This document shows positions 35,115-43,394 of a stretch of 64,000 bases of DNA, piece by piece (within the stretch, counting starts at the first letter, position 1; the number at the start of each line of letters is the position of its first letter). The notes below the pieces were generated by a model that had not been told where the DNA came from, searched no databases, and saw nothing but the letters and a program-made list of their open reading frames with translations. The position numbers and the translations under genes were made by a program. This stretch comes from Betaproteobacteria bacterium HGW-Betaproteobacteria-3 (GTDB lineage Bacteria; Pseudomonadota; Gammaproteobacteria; Burkholderiales; Burkholderiaceae_C), in assembly GCA_002842205.1 (NCBI GenBank), contig PHCI01000001.1:62001-126000 (forward strand). Direction: 5' to 3'.

Positions 35115-36034
35115 CGTTGAAAATCCTGCTCCTCGGTAAAAACGGCCAGGTGGGCTGGGAGCTGCAGCGCAGCCTCGGTGTGTTGGGCGAACGGGTGGCA
35201 CTGGACCGCCACAGCCCCGACCTGTGCGGCGACCTTGCCAACCTGCCAGGTCTGGCGCAAACGGTGCGGGCGGTGCGGCCCGACGTGATCGTCAACGCCG
35301 CCGCCTACACCGCCGTGGACAAGGCCGAAAGTGAGCCCATGCTTGCGCGCACCGTCAACGCCCTGGCCGTGGGCGTGCTGGCGCAAGAAGCGCAAGCCCT
35401 GGGCGCCTGGCTGGTGCACTACAGCACCGACTACGTGTTTGACGGCAGCGGCACCCGCCCCTGGCGCGAAACCGACGCCCCGGCCCCGCTCAACGTGTAC
35501 GGGCAAACCAAGCTCGAAGGCGAACGCTTGATCCAGGCCACCAACCCGCGGCACCTGATCTTTCGCACCAGTTGGGTTTACGGCGCGCGCGGCGGCAACT
35601 TTGCCAAAACCATGCTGCGCCTGGCCCAGGAGCGCGAACGCCTCACCGTCATTGACGACCAGTTTGGCGCGCCCACCGGGGCCGAGCTGCTGGCCGACGT
35701 CACGGCCCATGCCATTCGCCAGGCCGTCCAGGCCACCAATGCCCCCGCGCTGGCCGGGCTGTACCACGTGGCGGCGGGCGGTGAAACAAATTGGTTTTCT
35801 TATTCAAAAATGGCCATAGCCCTCGCCAAACAGTCAAAGTTAGCTACTAAATTAGTAGTTAAAACGGTGGATGCCGTCCCCACCAGCGCCTTCCCCACAC
35901 CCGCCCGGCGCCCGCACAACTCGCGCCTGGACACCGCCAAACTGCAAGCCGCGATGGGCCTCACGCTGCCCGACTGGACGCAGGGGGTCGAGCGCATGCT
36001 GGCCGAAACCTTGCAGGATGCGCAAGCGCCATAG
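35102..36034 (+). CDS. rfbD: dTDP-4-dehydrorhamnose reductase (RfbD)
   Basis: 310 residues, last step of dTDP-L-rhamnose synthesis. GKNGQVGWEL (NADPH loop), STDYVFDGSG, and YGQTKLEGE (Tyr, Lys) are all present. It starts inside the end of vapC, and a GTG at 35111 is an alternative start. A 58-base AT-rich dispersed repeat is embedded in frame near residues 235-254 (FSYSKMAIALAKQSKLATKLVV), so this part of the protein is probably a repeat-derived insertion or replacement. The frame is kept and the C-terminus (DWTQGVERML) is normal. Confidence 0.95.
   Translation: MGAVTLKILLLGKNGQVGWELQRSLGVLGERVALDRHSPDLCGDLANLPGLAQTVRAVRPDVIVNAAAYTAVDKAESEPMLARTVNALAVGVLAQEAQALGAWLVHYSTDYVFDGSGTRPWRETDAPAPLNVYGQTKLEGERLIQATNPRHLIFRTSWVYGARGGNFAKTMLRLAQERERLTVIDDQFGAPTGAELLADVTAHAIRQAVQATNAPALAGLYHVAAGGETNWFSYSKMAIALAKQSKLATKLVVKTVDAVPTSAFPTPARRPHNSRLDTAKLQAAMGLTLPDWTQGVERMLAETLQDAQAP
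35805..35862. repeat. Dispersed ~55-bp AT-rich repeat, copy inside rfbD
   Basis: Follows the same block order as 17650-17712: AAAAATGGCC, AGCCCTCG, then AAAGTTAGCTAC and TTAGTAG. More diverged than the intergenic copies but clearly AT-rich against the GC-rich gene around it. Confidence 0.55.
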
Positions 36035-36064
36035 CTTGCGGTGGATTTCAGGCTTAAAATTCAA

Positions 36065-36079
36065 CATCATTTGATGATG
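36065..36079. promoter_or_regulatory. Palindrome upstream of vapBC-2
   Basis: CATCAT and ATGATG flank TTG, 26 bases before the antitoxin start and in the short gap after rfbD. A likely operator for the ribbon-helix-helix antitoxin, inferred from position. Confidence 0.4.
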
Positions 36080-36104
36080 AATTTGATGCAACCAAGGGAT
36101 TCCC

Positions 36105-36302
36105 ATGCGCACCACCCTCACCCTGGACGACGACCTGCTGGCGCAGGCGCAGCAAATCAGCGGCCTGACCGAGCGCACGCAACTCATCCGCGAGGCCCTG
36201 CTGGCCCTGGTGCAGCGTGAAAGCGCGCGCCGCCTGGCCCGGCTGGGCGGCACCGAACCCGGGCTCCAACCCGTCCCGCGTCGGCAGGACGCCGCGCCAT
36301 GA
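36105..36302 (+). CDS. vapB: Antitoxin, VapB ribbon-helix-helix type (module 2)
   Basis: 65 residues. The N-terminus MRTTLTLDDDLLAQAQQ and the helix TERTQLIREALLALVQRE fit the VapB antitoxin family (PF09957 type). AAGGGA lies 5-6 bases upstream. It overlaps the toxin gene by 4 bases (ATGA). The module lies between rfbD and rfbA. Confidence 0.88.
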   Translation: MRTTLTLDDDLLAQAQQISGLTERTQLIREALLALVQRESARRLARLGGTEPGLQPVPRRQDAAP

Positions 36303-36685
36303 CCCTGGTGGACACCTCGGTCTGGATCGACCACCTGCGGCACGGCGACGCCGGGCTGGCAGCGGCGCTGCTGGCCGGGCAGGTGCTGGTGCACCCCTGG
36401 GTGGTGGGCGAACTGGCCTGCGGCAACCTGCGCGCCCGTGCCGAAGTGCTCGCCTTGTTGCAGGCGCTGCCGGCCGCCCCCGTCGCCACCGACCCGGAAG
36501 CTCTTTTCCTGATCGACAATCAGGCCCTGATGGGGCGCGGCATTGGCTACGTGGACGTCCATTTGCTGGCAGCGGCCCGGCTGGGCGGCACCCGGCTCTG
36601 GACGCGCGACAAGCGGCTGCATGCGGTGGCCCATGAACTCGGTCTGGCGCATGTCGAAGCGCCCGCGCACGGCGCTCCACACTGA
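36299..36685 (+). CDS. vapC: VapC toxin, PIN-domain ribonuclease (module 2)
   Basis: 128 residues. PIN acidic residues: Asp in TLVDTSVWIDHL, Glu in VVGELACGNL, Asp in IGYVDVHLLAAA, and Asp in LWTRDKRLHAVA. All four are intact, so an active RNase toxin is expected. It is translationally coupled to its antitoxin. Subgroup differs from module 1, so this is not a recent duplication of it. rfbA follows after 41 bases. Confidence 0.9.
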   Translation: MTLVDTSVWIDHLRHGDAGLAAALLAGQVLVHPWVVGELACGNLRARAEVLALLQALPAAPVATDPEALFLIDNQALMGRGIGYVDVHLLAAARLGGTRLWTRDKRLHAVAHELGLAHVEAPAHGAPH

Positions 36686-36726
36686 ACCACCATCTTCTCT
36701 GAAACCCCTACCTTTCCCAAGGCACC

Positions 36727-37614
36727 ATGACCCCACGCAAAGGCATCATCCTCGCCGGCGGCTCCGGCACCCGGCTGCACCCGGCCACACTGGCCCTCAG
36801 CAAGCAGCTGCTGCCGGTGTACGACAAACCCATGATCTATTACCCGCTGAGCACCCTCATGCTCGCGGGCCTGCGCGACATTCTGGTCATCAGCACGCCG
36901 CAAGACACGCCGCGCTTCACCCAACTGCTGGGCGACGGCAGCCAGTGGGGCCTGAACCTGCAATACGCCGTGCAGCCCCGCCCCGAGGGGCTGGCGCAGG
37001 CCTTCCTGATTGGCGAAACCTTTGTGGGCAACGCCCCCAGCGCGCTGGTGCTGGGCGACAACCTGTTTTACGGGCACGACTTCGCGCAACTGCTGTCCCA
37101 AGCGCACACCCAGCCCCACGGCGCCACCGTGTTTGCCTACCATGTGCAAGACCCCGAGCGCTATGGCGTGGTGGCCTTTGACAAGGCCGGCAAGGCCCGC
37201 AGCATTGAAGAAAAACCCGCGCACCCCCAAAGCAATTACGCGGTGACCGGCCTGTATTTTTACGACAACCAGGTGGTGGACATCGCCAAGGCCGTGCGGC
37301 CCAGCGCCCGTGGTGAATTGGAAATCACCGCCGTCAACGAGGCCTATCTGGCGCGCGACCAGCTCAACGTGCAGATCTTGCACCGGGGTTACGCCTGGCT
37401 CGACACCGGCACCCACGACAGCCTGTTAGAGGCCAGCCAGTTCATCGCCACGCTGGAGCACCGCCAGGGCCTCAAGATCGCCTGCCCCGAAGAAATCGCC
37501 TGGCGCCAAGGCTTCATCAATGCAGCCCAACTGGAAGCCCTGGCGCAACCCCTGGCCAAGAGTGGCTATGGGCAATACCTGCTGCGCTTGCTGAAAGAAG
37601 GGGACGCGCGGTAA
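36727..37614 (+). CDS. rfbA: Glucose-1-phosphate thymidylyltransferase (RfbA)
   Basis: 295 residues, first step of dTDP-L-rhamnose synthesis. The N-terminus [22 protein letters not shown] is the nucleotide loop (residues 5-26), and [27 protein letters not shown] and the C-terminal GYGQYLL are typical. Intact. Remnants of a vapC and a full third vapBC module separate it from rfbC. Confidence 0.96.
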   Translation: MTPRKGIILAGGSGTRLHPATLALSKQLLPVYDKPMIYYPLSTLMLAGLRDILVISTPQDTPRFTQLLGDGSQWGLNLQYAVQPRPEGLAQAFLIGETFVGNAPSALVLGDNLFYGHDFAQLLSQAHTQPHGATVFAYHVQDPERYGVVAFDKAGKARSIEEKPAHPQSNYAVTGLYFYDNQVVDIAKAVRPSARGELEITAVNEAYLARDQLNVQILHRGYAWLDTGTHDSLLEASQFIATLEHRQGLKIACPEEIAWRQGFINAAQLEALAQPLAKSGYGQYLLRLLKEGDAR

Positions 37615-37622
37615 GGGCGCCA

Positions 37623-37925
37623 ATGCACCATACGCTGTCCACCTTTGGGGATCGAAAGCGGTGGACGTTCGGGCGCGCGCCAGCGCGCTCACTGGCCGCC
37701 GTGGAAGACTTTTGTGCCCGTCTGGAGGTGTTGCCTTATGGTGCCAAGGCGGCGCAGCACTATGGCAGCATACGCAGCGCACTGGAAAAACAGGGCAAAC
37801 CCATCGGCGTCAATGATCTGCACATCGCTGCCCACGCGCGCAGTGAGGGGCTGACGCTGGTGTCCAACAACCTGCGCGAGTTCGAGCGCGTGGATGCACT
37901 GCAAACGGCCAATTGGGCGATTTGA
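37623..37925 (+). pseudogene. 5'-truncated vapC toxin remnant
   Basis: An open frame of 100 codons in which only the last 75 match the C-terminal half of a VapC: LEVLPYGAKAAQHYGSIRSA, GKPIGVNDLHIAAHAR and LVSNNLREFERVDALQ. The N-terminal PIN strand with the first Asp and the ELRFG helix with the catalytic Glu are replaced by an unrelated Arg-rich stretch (FGDRKRWTFGRAPARS). No antitoxin precedes it. It is most likely an inactive relic of a fourth module. Confidence 0.75.
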
Positions 37926-38041
37926 CGCGACCCGTGCCACCCTCCATTGAAAGCGCTGCGCATCGATTCCACGGTCTCAGGCGGTTTGATAGATGCGTTG
38001 ATGATTTAGAATCACTGCATCACCTCTTGAGGACATCCAAC

Positions 38042-38278
38042 ATGCGTACCACCCTCGACATTGAAGACGACGTGCTGGCCGCCGCCAAAGACATGGCTCG
38101 CCGGGAGCACCTGACGGCAGGGCAGGTCATCTCCCGCCTGGCGCGGCTGGCACTGACGGCGCGCGTCGATCAACAACCATCGGCGCCGACGGTAGGCGGG
38201 TTCAGGCCCTTGCCTGCGAGCGGCGTGATGGTGACCAACGACCGGGTCAATGCCCTGCGCGAGCGCGAAGGCATTTGA
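38042..38278 (+). CDS. Antitoxin, ribbon-helix-helix type (module 3)
   Basis: 78 residues. MRTTLDIEDDVLAAAKDMARRE followed by TAGQVISRLARLAL is a CopG/Arc-like ribbon-helix-helix, and the C-terminal PLPASGVMVTNDRVNALREREG is the toxin-binding tail typical of antitoxins paired with this VapC subgroup. GAGGA precedes the start. It shares one base with the toxin start (TGATG). Confidence 0.85.
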   Translation: MRTTLDIEDDVLAAAKDMARREHLTAGQVISRLARLALTARVDQQPSAPTVGGFRPLPASGVMVTNDRVNALREREGI

Positions 38279-38709
38279 TGGCGGCGCTGCTGGACGTCAA
38301 TGTGCTCATCGCCTTGCTGGATGCGGGCCATGTGCACCATGTTGTGGCAACGCAGTGGCTCAGCGAGCACCTCGATGAGGGATGGGCGTCGTGCCCACTC
38401 ACCCAGAACGGCTGCATCCGCATCCTGTCGCAAACCGCTTACCCCAATCGTGCGCCCGCGGCCGAGGTGGCGGCGCGTCTGATGGAGGCCACCCAACACC
38501 CTGCGCATCAATTTTGGCCCGACGCCGTCAGCCTGCTCAGCCCGGGCTTGTTGGCATGGGGCCGCCTGCTCACGGGCCGGCACATCACCGACGCCTATCT
38601 GCTGGCACTGGCGGTGCAAAACCGCGGAATATTCGTCACGCTCGACCAAGGCGTCCCGCTGGCCGCGGTTCAGGGCGCACAAGCCCAGCACCTGGTGGTG
38701 CTCGCCTGA
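38278..38709 (+). CDS. vapC: VapC toxin, PIN-domain ribonuclease (module 3)
   Basis: 143 residues of the Mtu-type PIN family. Asp in LLDVNVLIALLDAGH, Asn/Gly in CPLTQNGCIRIL, Asp in GRHITDAYLLALA and Asp in IFVTLDQGVPL form the active site. The start ATG overlaps the antitoxin stop. The frame has an extra upstream TTG that I did not use. It sits between the truncated vapC and rfbC. Confidence 0.9.
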   Translation: MAALLDVNVLIALLDAGHVHHVVATQWLSEHLDEGWASCPLTQNGCIRILSQTAYPNRAPAAEVAARLMEATQHPAHQFWPDAVSLLSPGLLAWGRLLTGRHITDAYLLALAVQNRGIFVTLDQGVPLAAVQGAQAQHLVVLA

Positions 38710-38727
38710 CGCAGACAACGGCCTGCC

Positions 38728-39288
38728 ATGAAGATCACCCCCACCGCCATCCCCGACGTGCTCATCATCGAACCCAAGGTGTTTGGCGACGAACGCGGGT
38801 TTTTTCTGGAAAGCTTCAACCAGCGGGCCTTCAACCAGGCCACGGGGCTGGACGTGCAGTTTGTGCAAGACAACCACAGCCGCAGCGCCAGGGGCGTGCT
38901 GCGCGGCCTGCACTACCAGGTGCAGCAACCGCAGGGCAAGCTGGTGCGGGTGGTGCGCGGCGCGGTGTTTGACGTGGCGGTGGACATTCGCGAAGGCTCG
39001 CTCACCTGGGGCCAATGGGTGGGCACAGAGCTGAGCGAAGGCAACCAGCGGCAACTGTGGGTGCCACCGGGCTTTGCCCATGGTTTTTTGGTGACCAGTG
39101 GGTCTGCGGATTATTTGTACAAAACCACCGACTATTACGCCCCCGAACATGAGCGCTGCATGGCGTGGAATGATCCCGCGATCGGCATCCAGTGGCCGCT
39201 GGATGGGCCGCCCCAGCTTTCGGCCAGGGACATGATGGCGCGCCCTATGGCAAGCGCCAAACTGCGCGCGAATTCGCCACTGGGTTAG
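38728..39288 (+). CDS. rfbC: dTDP-4-dehydrorhamnose 3,5-epimerase (RfbC)
   Basis: 186 residues, cupin-type epimerase of the rhamnose pathway. Diagnostic stretches: EPKVFGDERGFFLESFN, QDNHSRSARGVLRGLHYQ (with catalytic His), KLVRVVRGAVFDVAVD and YKTTDYYAPEHER. Completes the rfbBDAC set in the window. Its 3' end overlaps a minus-strand transaminase fragment by 4 bases. Confidence 0.96.
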   Translation: MKITPTAIPDVLIIEPKVFGDERGFFLESFNQRAFNQATGLDVQFVQDNHSRSARGVLRGLHYQVQQPQGKLVRVVRGAVFDVAVDIREGSLTWGQWVGTELSEGNQRQLWVPPGFAHGFLVTSGSADYLYKTTDYYAPEHERCMAWNDPAIGIQWPLDGPPQLSARDMMARPMASAKLRANSPLG

Positions 39289-39560
39289 CCCGTCGTGGGG
39301 GTCGCGGCGAGCACGTCAACAACCCGGGCTTGCTGTGCCTCCATCAACCCCACCCACAGCGGCAGCCGGATCAAGCGCTCTGACAAATCATGGGTCTGGC
39401 CCAGCGTGCCATGCACCCGGCCATAGCGCAGGCCGGCGGGCGATGAATGCAGCGGCACATAGTGGAAGACCGAATAAATCCCGTCACGCTTGAGTGCGTT
39501 CAGCACTGCCTGGCGATCAATCCCGGGCGCCAGCAACACGTAGTACATGTGGGCGTGGGC
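39285..39560 (-). pseudogene. C-terminal fragment of a sugar transaminase (WecE/RffA type)
   Basis: About 90 codons matching only the end of a DegT-type dTDP-4-amino-sugar transaminase: AHMYYVLLAPGIDRQAVLN, GIYSVFHYVPLHSSPAGLRYG and LSERLIRLPLW. The other roughly 280 residues, including the PLP Lys, are gone. Upstream on the same strand the sequence switches without a gap to a membrane protein in another frame. This is a deletion joint, and the fragment should be inactive. Confidence 0.8.
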
Positions 39561-39979
39561 AACCAGGTGGCCAGGAACGCAAGGGCGCTGATGGCCAGGG
39601 CGGCGCCAACAGCAAGGCGTGGTGCAGTTTCAAGCGCCTGCGTTTGAAACACGGTTTTGAGGAAGGCATGGCACAGCCCCCATGCCAGACCAAAAGTGAT
39701 CAACATGTTGGCCTGCCTCAATGCAGCGATGTTCCCGCCAAGCAACTCGTACAAGGGGTGATAGACAAACCCGAACTGCGTGGCCGAGACGCTGTAATTG
39801 AACGGGTTCGCCATCCAGACGAGATAAAAGCTTTCGTCGGTAAAATCAAGGCCGTAGCGGCTGAACCAAAGAACCCAGGCCAGCGCGGCGGCGGTGCCGA
39901 TCGCTGAAAAGACCAGGGTCAGTTTTTCAGCAACGCCTGAAATTCGGCGTTGACGATCGTGGATGAGGGGTTCTGTCAC
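39555..39979 (-). pseudogene. N-terminal fragment of a polytopic membrane protein
   Basis: About 140 codons starting MTEPLIHDRQRRISGVAEKL, with helices around residues 20-40, 85-110 and 120-140 and the stretch YGLDFTDESFYLVWMANPF. It resembles the start of large uncharacterised membrane proteins of the glycosyltransferase-39 kind. After LAFLATWL the frame runs into the transaminase fragment out of phase and stops soon after. It is therefore a truncated gene. The start is 119 bases from the divergent tviB gene. Confidence 0.65.
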
Positions 39980-40098
39980 GCGGCCGGGTCTTGCTCATGT
40001 GTGCTGTAGGGGGGCATTTTAGTCAGCGCAGCGCGCGCGGTCGTTGGCCGTGCCGTTGCCCTGCAAGATGCTTCGCGATAACCAATAAATAAAACGTC

Positions 40099-41394
40099 AT
40101 GAACCCAAGTCATCAGAAAATCGCCATCGTCGGTCTGGGCTATGTCGGGCTGCCACTGGCGGTGGAGTTCGGCAAGCAGCGCCCGGTGGTGGGGTTCGAC
40201 ATCAATGCCGCCCGCATCGCCGAACTGAAAGACGGGCACGACGGCACGCTCGAAGTCGCCCCGCAAGACCTGGTGGCAGCCGCCCAGCTGCGCTTCAGCA
40301 GCGACCCGGACGATCTCAAGGCCTGCCAGATCTTCATCGTCACGGTGCCCACCCCCGTGGGCCAGGCCAACCGCCCCGACCTGACGCCACTGGTCAAGGC
40401 GAGCGAAACGGTTGGCAAGGCGCTCAAACAGGGCGACATCGTCATTTACGAATCCACCGTGTACCCCGGCGCCACCGAAGAGGTGTGCGTGCCCGTGCTG
40501 GAAAAGTTCTCTGGCAAAAAATTCAATGTCGATTTTTTCTGCGGTTACAGCCCCGAGCGCATCAACCCCGGCGACAAGATCAACACCCTCACCAAGATCA
40601 AGAAAATCACCAGTGGCAGCACGCCGGAGGTGGCCGATACGGTAGACGCCCTTTACGGCAGCATCATCACTGCCGGCACCCACAAGGCCAGCAGCCTCAA
40701 GGTGGCCGAAGCCGCCAAGGTGATTGAAAACACCCAGCGCGACTTGAACATCGCTTTGGTCAACGAACTTTCGGTGATTTTTGACCGGCTGGGCATCGAC
40801 ACGATCGAGGTGCTGGAAGCCGCGGGCAGCAAGTGGAACTTTCTGCCCTTTCGTCCGGGCATGGTGGGCGGGCATTGCATCGGGGTCGATCCTTATTACC
40901 TTACCCACAAGGCCGAAGAGGTGGGTTACCACCCGCAGGTGATCCTGGCCGGGCGCCGCATCAACGACAACATGGCGCGCTACGTGGCCCGCAATGTGAT
41001 CAAGCGCATGATTGGCAACGGCATCGACGTGGCGCGCAGCACCGTCGGGGTGCTTGGCATCACCTTCAAGGAAAACTGCCCCGACGTCCGCAACAGCAAG
41101 GTGGTGGACATGGTGCATGAATTTCAGGCCTGGGGCATCAAGGTGGTGGTGGCCGACCCCTGGGCCAGCGCCAAAGAGGTCGCCCATGAATACGGCCTGG
41201 CGCTGGGCCCGGTGGACCACGCCCACCCCGTGGATTCCCTGGTGGTGGCCGTGGGCCACCATGAATACCGCCAACTGGCGCTCGCCGATCTGCGCGCGTA
41301 TTGCAGGGGCGACCAGCCGGTGCTGGCCGATGTCAAAAGCCTGTACAACCGCCACGAAGCCGCTGCGGCAGGGTTTACCGTCTTCCGCCTGTAG
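40099..41394 (+). CDS. tviB: UDP-N-acetyl-hexosamine 6-dehydrogenase (TviB/WbpO type)
   Basis: 431 residues, three-domain nucleotide-sugar dehydrogenase. NAD loop IVGLGYVGLPLAVEF (residues 9-23), YESTVYPGATEEV, and the catalytic Cys in GGHCIGVDPYYLTHKA are clear, and the C-terminal GVLGITFKENCPDVRNSK is typical. It oxidises C6 of UDP-GlcNAc (or UDP-GalNAc) to the uronic acid, the entry to the wlbA-wbpE-wbpD pathway that follows. It is first in the second block of the cluster. The 119-base leader shows no strong promoter. Confidence 0.92.
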   Translation: MNPSHQKIAIVGLGYVGLPLAVEFGKQRPVVGFDINAARIAELKDGHDGTLEVAPQDLVAAAQLRFSSDPDDLKACQIFIVTVPTPVGQANRPDLTPLVKASETVGKALKQGDIVIYESTVYPGATEEVCVPVLEKFSGKKFNVDFFCGYSPERINPGDKINTLTKIKKITSGSTPEVADTVDALYGSIITAGTHKASSLKVAEAAKVIENTQRDLNIALVNELSVIFDRLGIDTIEVLEAAGSKWNFLPFRPGMVGGHCIGVDPYYLTHKAEEVGYHPQVILAGRRINDNMARYVARNVIKRMIGNGIDVARSTVGVLGITFKENCPDVRNSKVVDMVHEFQAWGIKVVVADPWASAKEVAHEYGLALGPVDHAHPVDSLVVAVGHHEYRQLALADLRAYCRGDQPVLADVKSLYNRHEAAAAGFTVFRL

Positions 41395-41435
41395 TTTGCG
41401 GGCGGCATACCTCCAAATTCAAAAATTCAAACCCC

Positions 41436-42494
41436 ATGTACCACTACGCTTCGATTACTGGCCGAAAAATCCGCCTGGCATTGATCGGCTGCGGCCGCAT
41501 TGCCAGCAACCATTTCGGCGCCATTGAAAGCCATCCGGACCATCTGGAGCTGGTGGACGTGTGCGATGTGGACGCCTCCGCGCTGGACGCCGCAGTGGCC
41601 CGCACCCAAGCCACGGGGCACCAGAGCCTGACCCGTCTGCTTGAAACAACCACTGCAGACCTGGTGATCTTGACGACCCCCAGCGGCCTGCACCCCGACC
41701 AGGCCATCCAGGTGGCCCAGTCGGGCCGCCATGTGATCACCGAAAAACCCATGGCCACCCGATGGCACGACGGCGTGCGCATGGTCAAGGCCTGCGACGA
41801 CGCCAACGTGCGCCTCTTTGTGGTCAAGCAAAACCGCCGCAACGCCACCCTGCAACTGCTCAAACACGCGGTGGAGCAAGGCCGTTTTGGCAAAATTTAT
41901 TCGGTGGCCATGAACGTCTTCTGGACCCGCCCGCAAGCCTATTACGACAGCGCCAGCTGGCGTGGCACCTGGGAGTTTGATGGCGGCGCGTTCATGAACC
42001 AGGCCAGTCATTACATTGACCTGCTGGACTGGATGGTCGGCCCGGTGGAAAGCGTCATGGCCTACACCGCCACCCTGGCCCGCGACATTGAAGTCGAAGA
42101 CAGCGGCGTCGCAGCGGTGCGCTGGCGCAGCGGCGCCATGGGCACCGTCAACGTCACCATGCTCACCTACCCCAAGAACATGGAAGGCAGCATCACCATC
42201 CTGGGCGAGAAAGGCACGGTTCGCATTGGCGGTGTGGCGGTCAACGAAATCCAGCACTGGGAATTTGCCGACACCCGACCCGAAGACGCCGAGATTGGCA
42301 ACAGCAGCTACCAGACGACATCGGTCTACGGCTTGGGCCATCCGCTGTATTACCGCAATGTGATCGAAACCCTGCGGGGCGAGGCCGAACCCGAAACCGA
42401 CGGCCGCCAGGGGCTGAAGACCCTGGAGCTGCTGATTGCCATGTACCTCTCGGCCCGCGACGGCAGGCGCGTGGCCTTGCCGCTGGACTACTGA
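41436..42494 (+). CDS. wlbA: UDP-GlcNAcA 3-dehydrogenase, Gfo/Idh/MocA family (WlbA/WbpB)
   Basis: 352 residues from the ATG of [11 protein letters not shown]. The upstream open frame overlaps tviB and is not used. [17 protein letters not shown] is the NAD loop, and TEKPMATRW holds the conserved Lys of the family (EKP). The stretch [22 protein letters not shown] matches WlbA/WbpB, which oxidise C3 of UDP-GlcNAcA to the 3-keto sugar. The partner aminotransferase (WbpE) and acetyltransferase (WbpD) are nearby. It ends 1 base before wbpD. Confidence 0.9.
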   Translation: MYHYASITGRKIRLALIGCGRIASNHFGAIESHPDHLELVDVCDVDASALDAAVARTQATGHQSLTRLLETTTADLVILTTPSGLHPDQAIQVAQSGRHVITEKPMATRWHDGVRMVKACDDANVRLFVVKQNRRNATLQLLKHAVEQGRFGKIYSVAMNVFWTRPQAYYDSASWRGTWEFDGGAFMNQASHYIDLLDWMVGPVESVMAYTATLARDIEVEDSGVAAVRWRSGAMGTVNVTMLTYPKNMEGSITILGEKGTVRIGGVAVNEIQHWEFADTRPEDAEIGNSSYQTTSVYGLGHPLYYRNVIETLRGEAEPETDGRQGLKTLELLIAMYLSARDGRRVALPLDY

Positions 42495-42495
42495 C

Positions 42496-43089
42496 ATGGG
42501 CTACACCGCGCACGCCACCGCCATCATCGACGAAGGCGCCCAAATTGGCGACGGCAGCCGCATCTGGCACTGGGTGCACATTTGCGGCGGCGCGCAGATT
42601 GGCCGTGACTGCTCTTTTGGCCAAAACGTGTTCGTGGGCAACCGCGTGGTGATGGGCAACAACTGCAAGATCCAGAACAACGTCTCGGTCTATGACAACG
42701 TCACCCTTGAAGACGACGTGTTCTGCGGCCCCAGCATGGTCTTCACCAATGTGTACAACCCCCGCAGCGCGGTGAGCCGCAAGGACGAATACCGCAACAC
42801 CCTGGTCAAGCGCGGCGTGACCCTGGGCGCCAACTGCACCATCGTCTGCGGCACCACCCTGGGCGAATTTGCGTTTGTGGCCGCTGGCGCCGTCATCAAC
42901 CGCAACGTCAAACCCTATGCGCTGATGGCGGGCGTGCCTGCCAGACAAATCGGCTGGATGAGCCAGCATGGTGAAAAGCTTGACCTGCCCCTCACCGGCC
43001 AAGGCATCGCCACTTGTGCCGCCACGGGATTGCGGTATCAGTTGCAAAATGACGAGCTAACTGTTTTGGAGAGCCAAGCATGCAAGTAG
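42496..43089 (+). CDS. wbpD: UDP-GlcNAc3NA N-acetyltransferase, left-handed beta-helix (WbpD)
   Basis: 197 residues with hexapeptide repeats forming a left-handed beta-helix ([74 protein letters not shown]). The N-terminal [20 protein letters not shown] is typical of WbpD/WlbB, which acetylate the 3-amino group. A toxin-antitoxin unit separates it from the aminotransferase whose product it uses. Its last 10 bases overlap the antitoxin-like gene. Confidence 0.93.
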   Translation: MGYTAHATAIIDEGAQIGDGSRIWHWVHICGGAQIGRDCSFGQNVFVGNRVVMGNNCKIQNNVSVYDNVTLEDDVFCGPSMVFTNVYNPRSAVSRKDEYRNTLVKRGVTLGANCTIVCGTTLGEFAFVAAGAVINRNVKPYALMAGVPARQIGWMSQHGEKLDLPLTGQGIATCAATGLRYQLQNDELTVLESQACK

Positions 43090-43388
43090 AAGCCATTTAC
43101 GACCAGGGGCACCTGGAGTTTGCCTACCCCCTGCAGCTCAAACACCAGCGCGTGCGCCTTATGGTTGAAGTGCCTGACGATGAAATCGTCAACCAGCCCA
43201 ACGCCTACAACCTGCCACCAGAAGTATTGGCTCGTGCCCGAAACATGCTGGAAAAATATGCTGCCATTGTTAACGCGCCCTTGCCGCCTGACGCTGACTT
43301 GCCAGAACTGAGTGCCGAGTATCAAGAGCGCCTGGATGCCATTGAACTGCGTGCACAACTGCGGCAGGAACAGGGCCGCCCAGTTTAA
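43080..43388 (+). CDS. Probable antitoxin partner of the PIN fusion protein
   Basis: 102 residues. The N-terminus [34 protein letters not shown] resembles DUF104/AF2212-like antitoxins (a small beta domain), and residues 45-102 are helical and acidic, suited to binding a PIN toxin. It overlaps wbpD by 10 bases and ends 6 bases before the PIN-aminotransferase gene. Toxin partner assignment is from this arrangement. I did not find a DNA-binding motif. Confidence 0.65.
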   Translation: MQVEAIYDQGHLEFAYPLQLKHQRVRLMVEVPDDEIVNQPNAYNLPPEVLARARNMLEKYAAIVNAPLPPDADLPELSAEYQERLDAIELRAQLRQEQGRPV

Positions 43389-43394
43389 TCAAAC

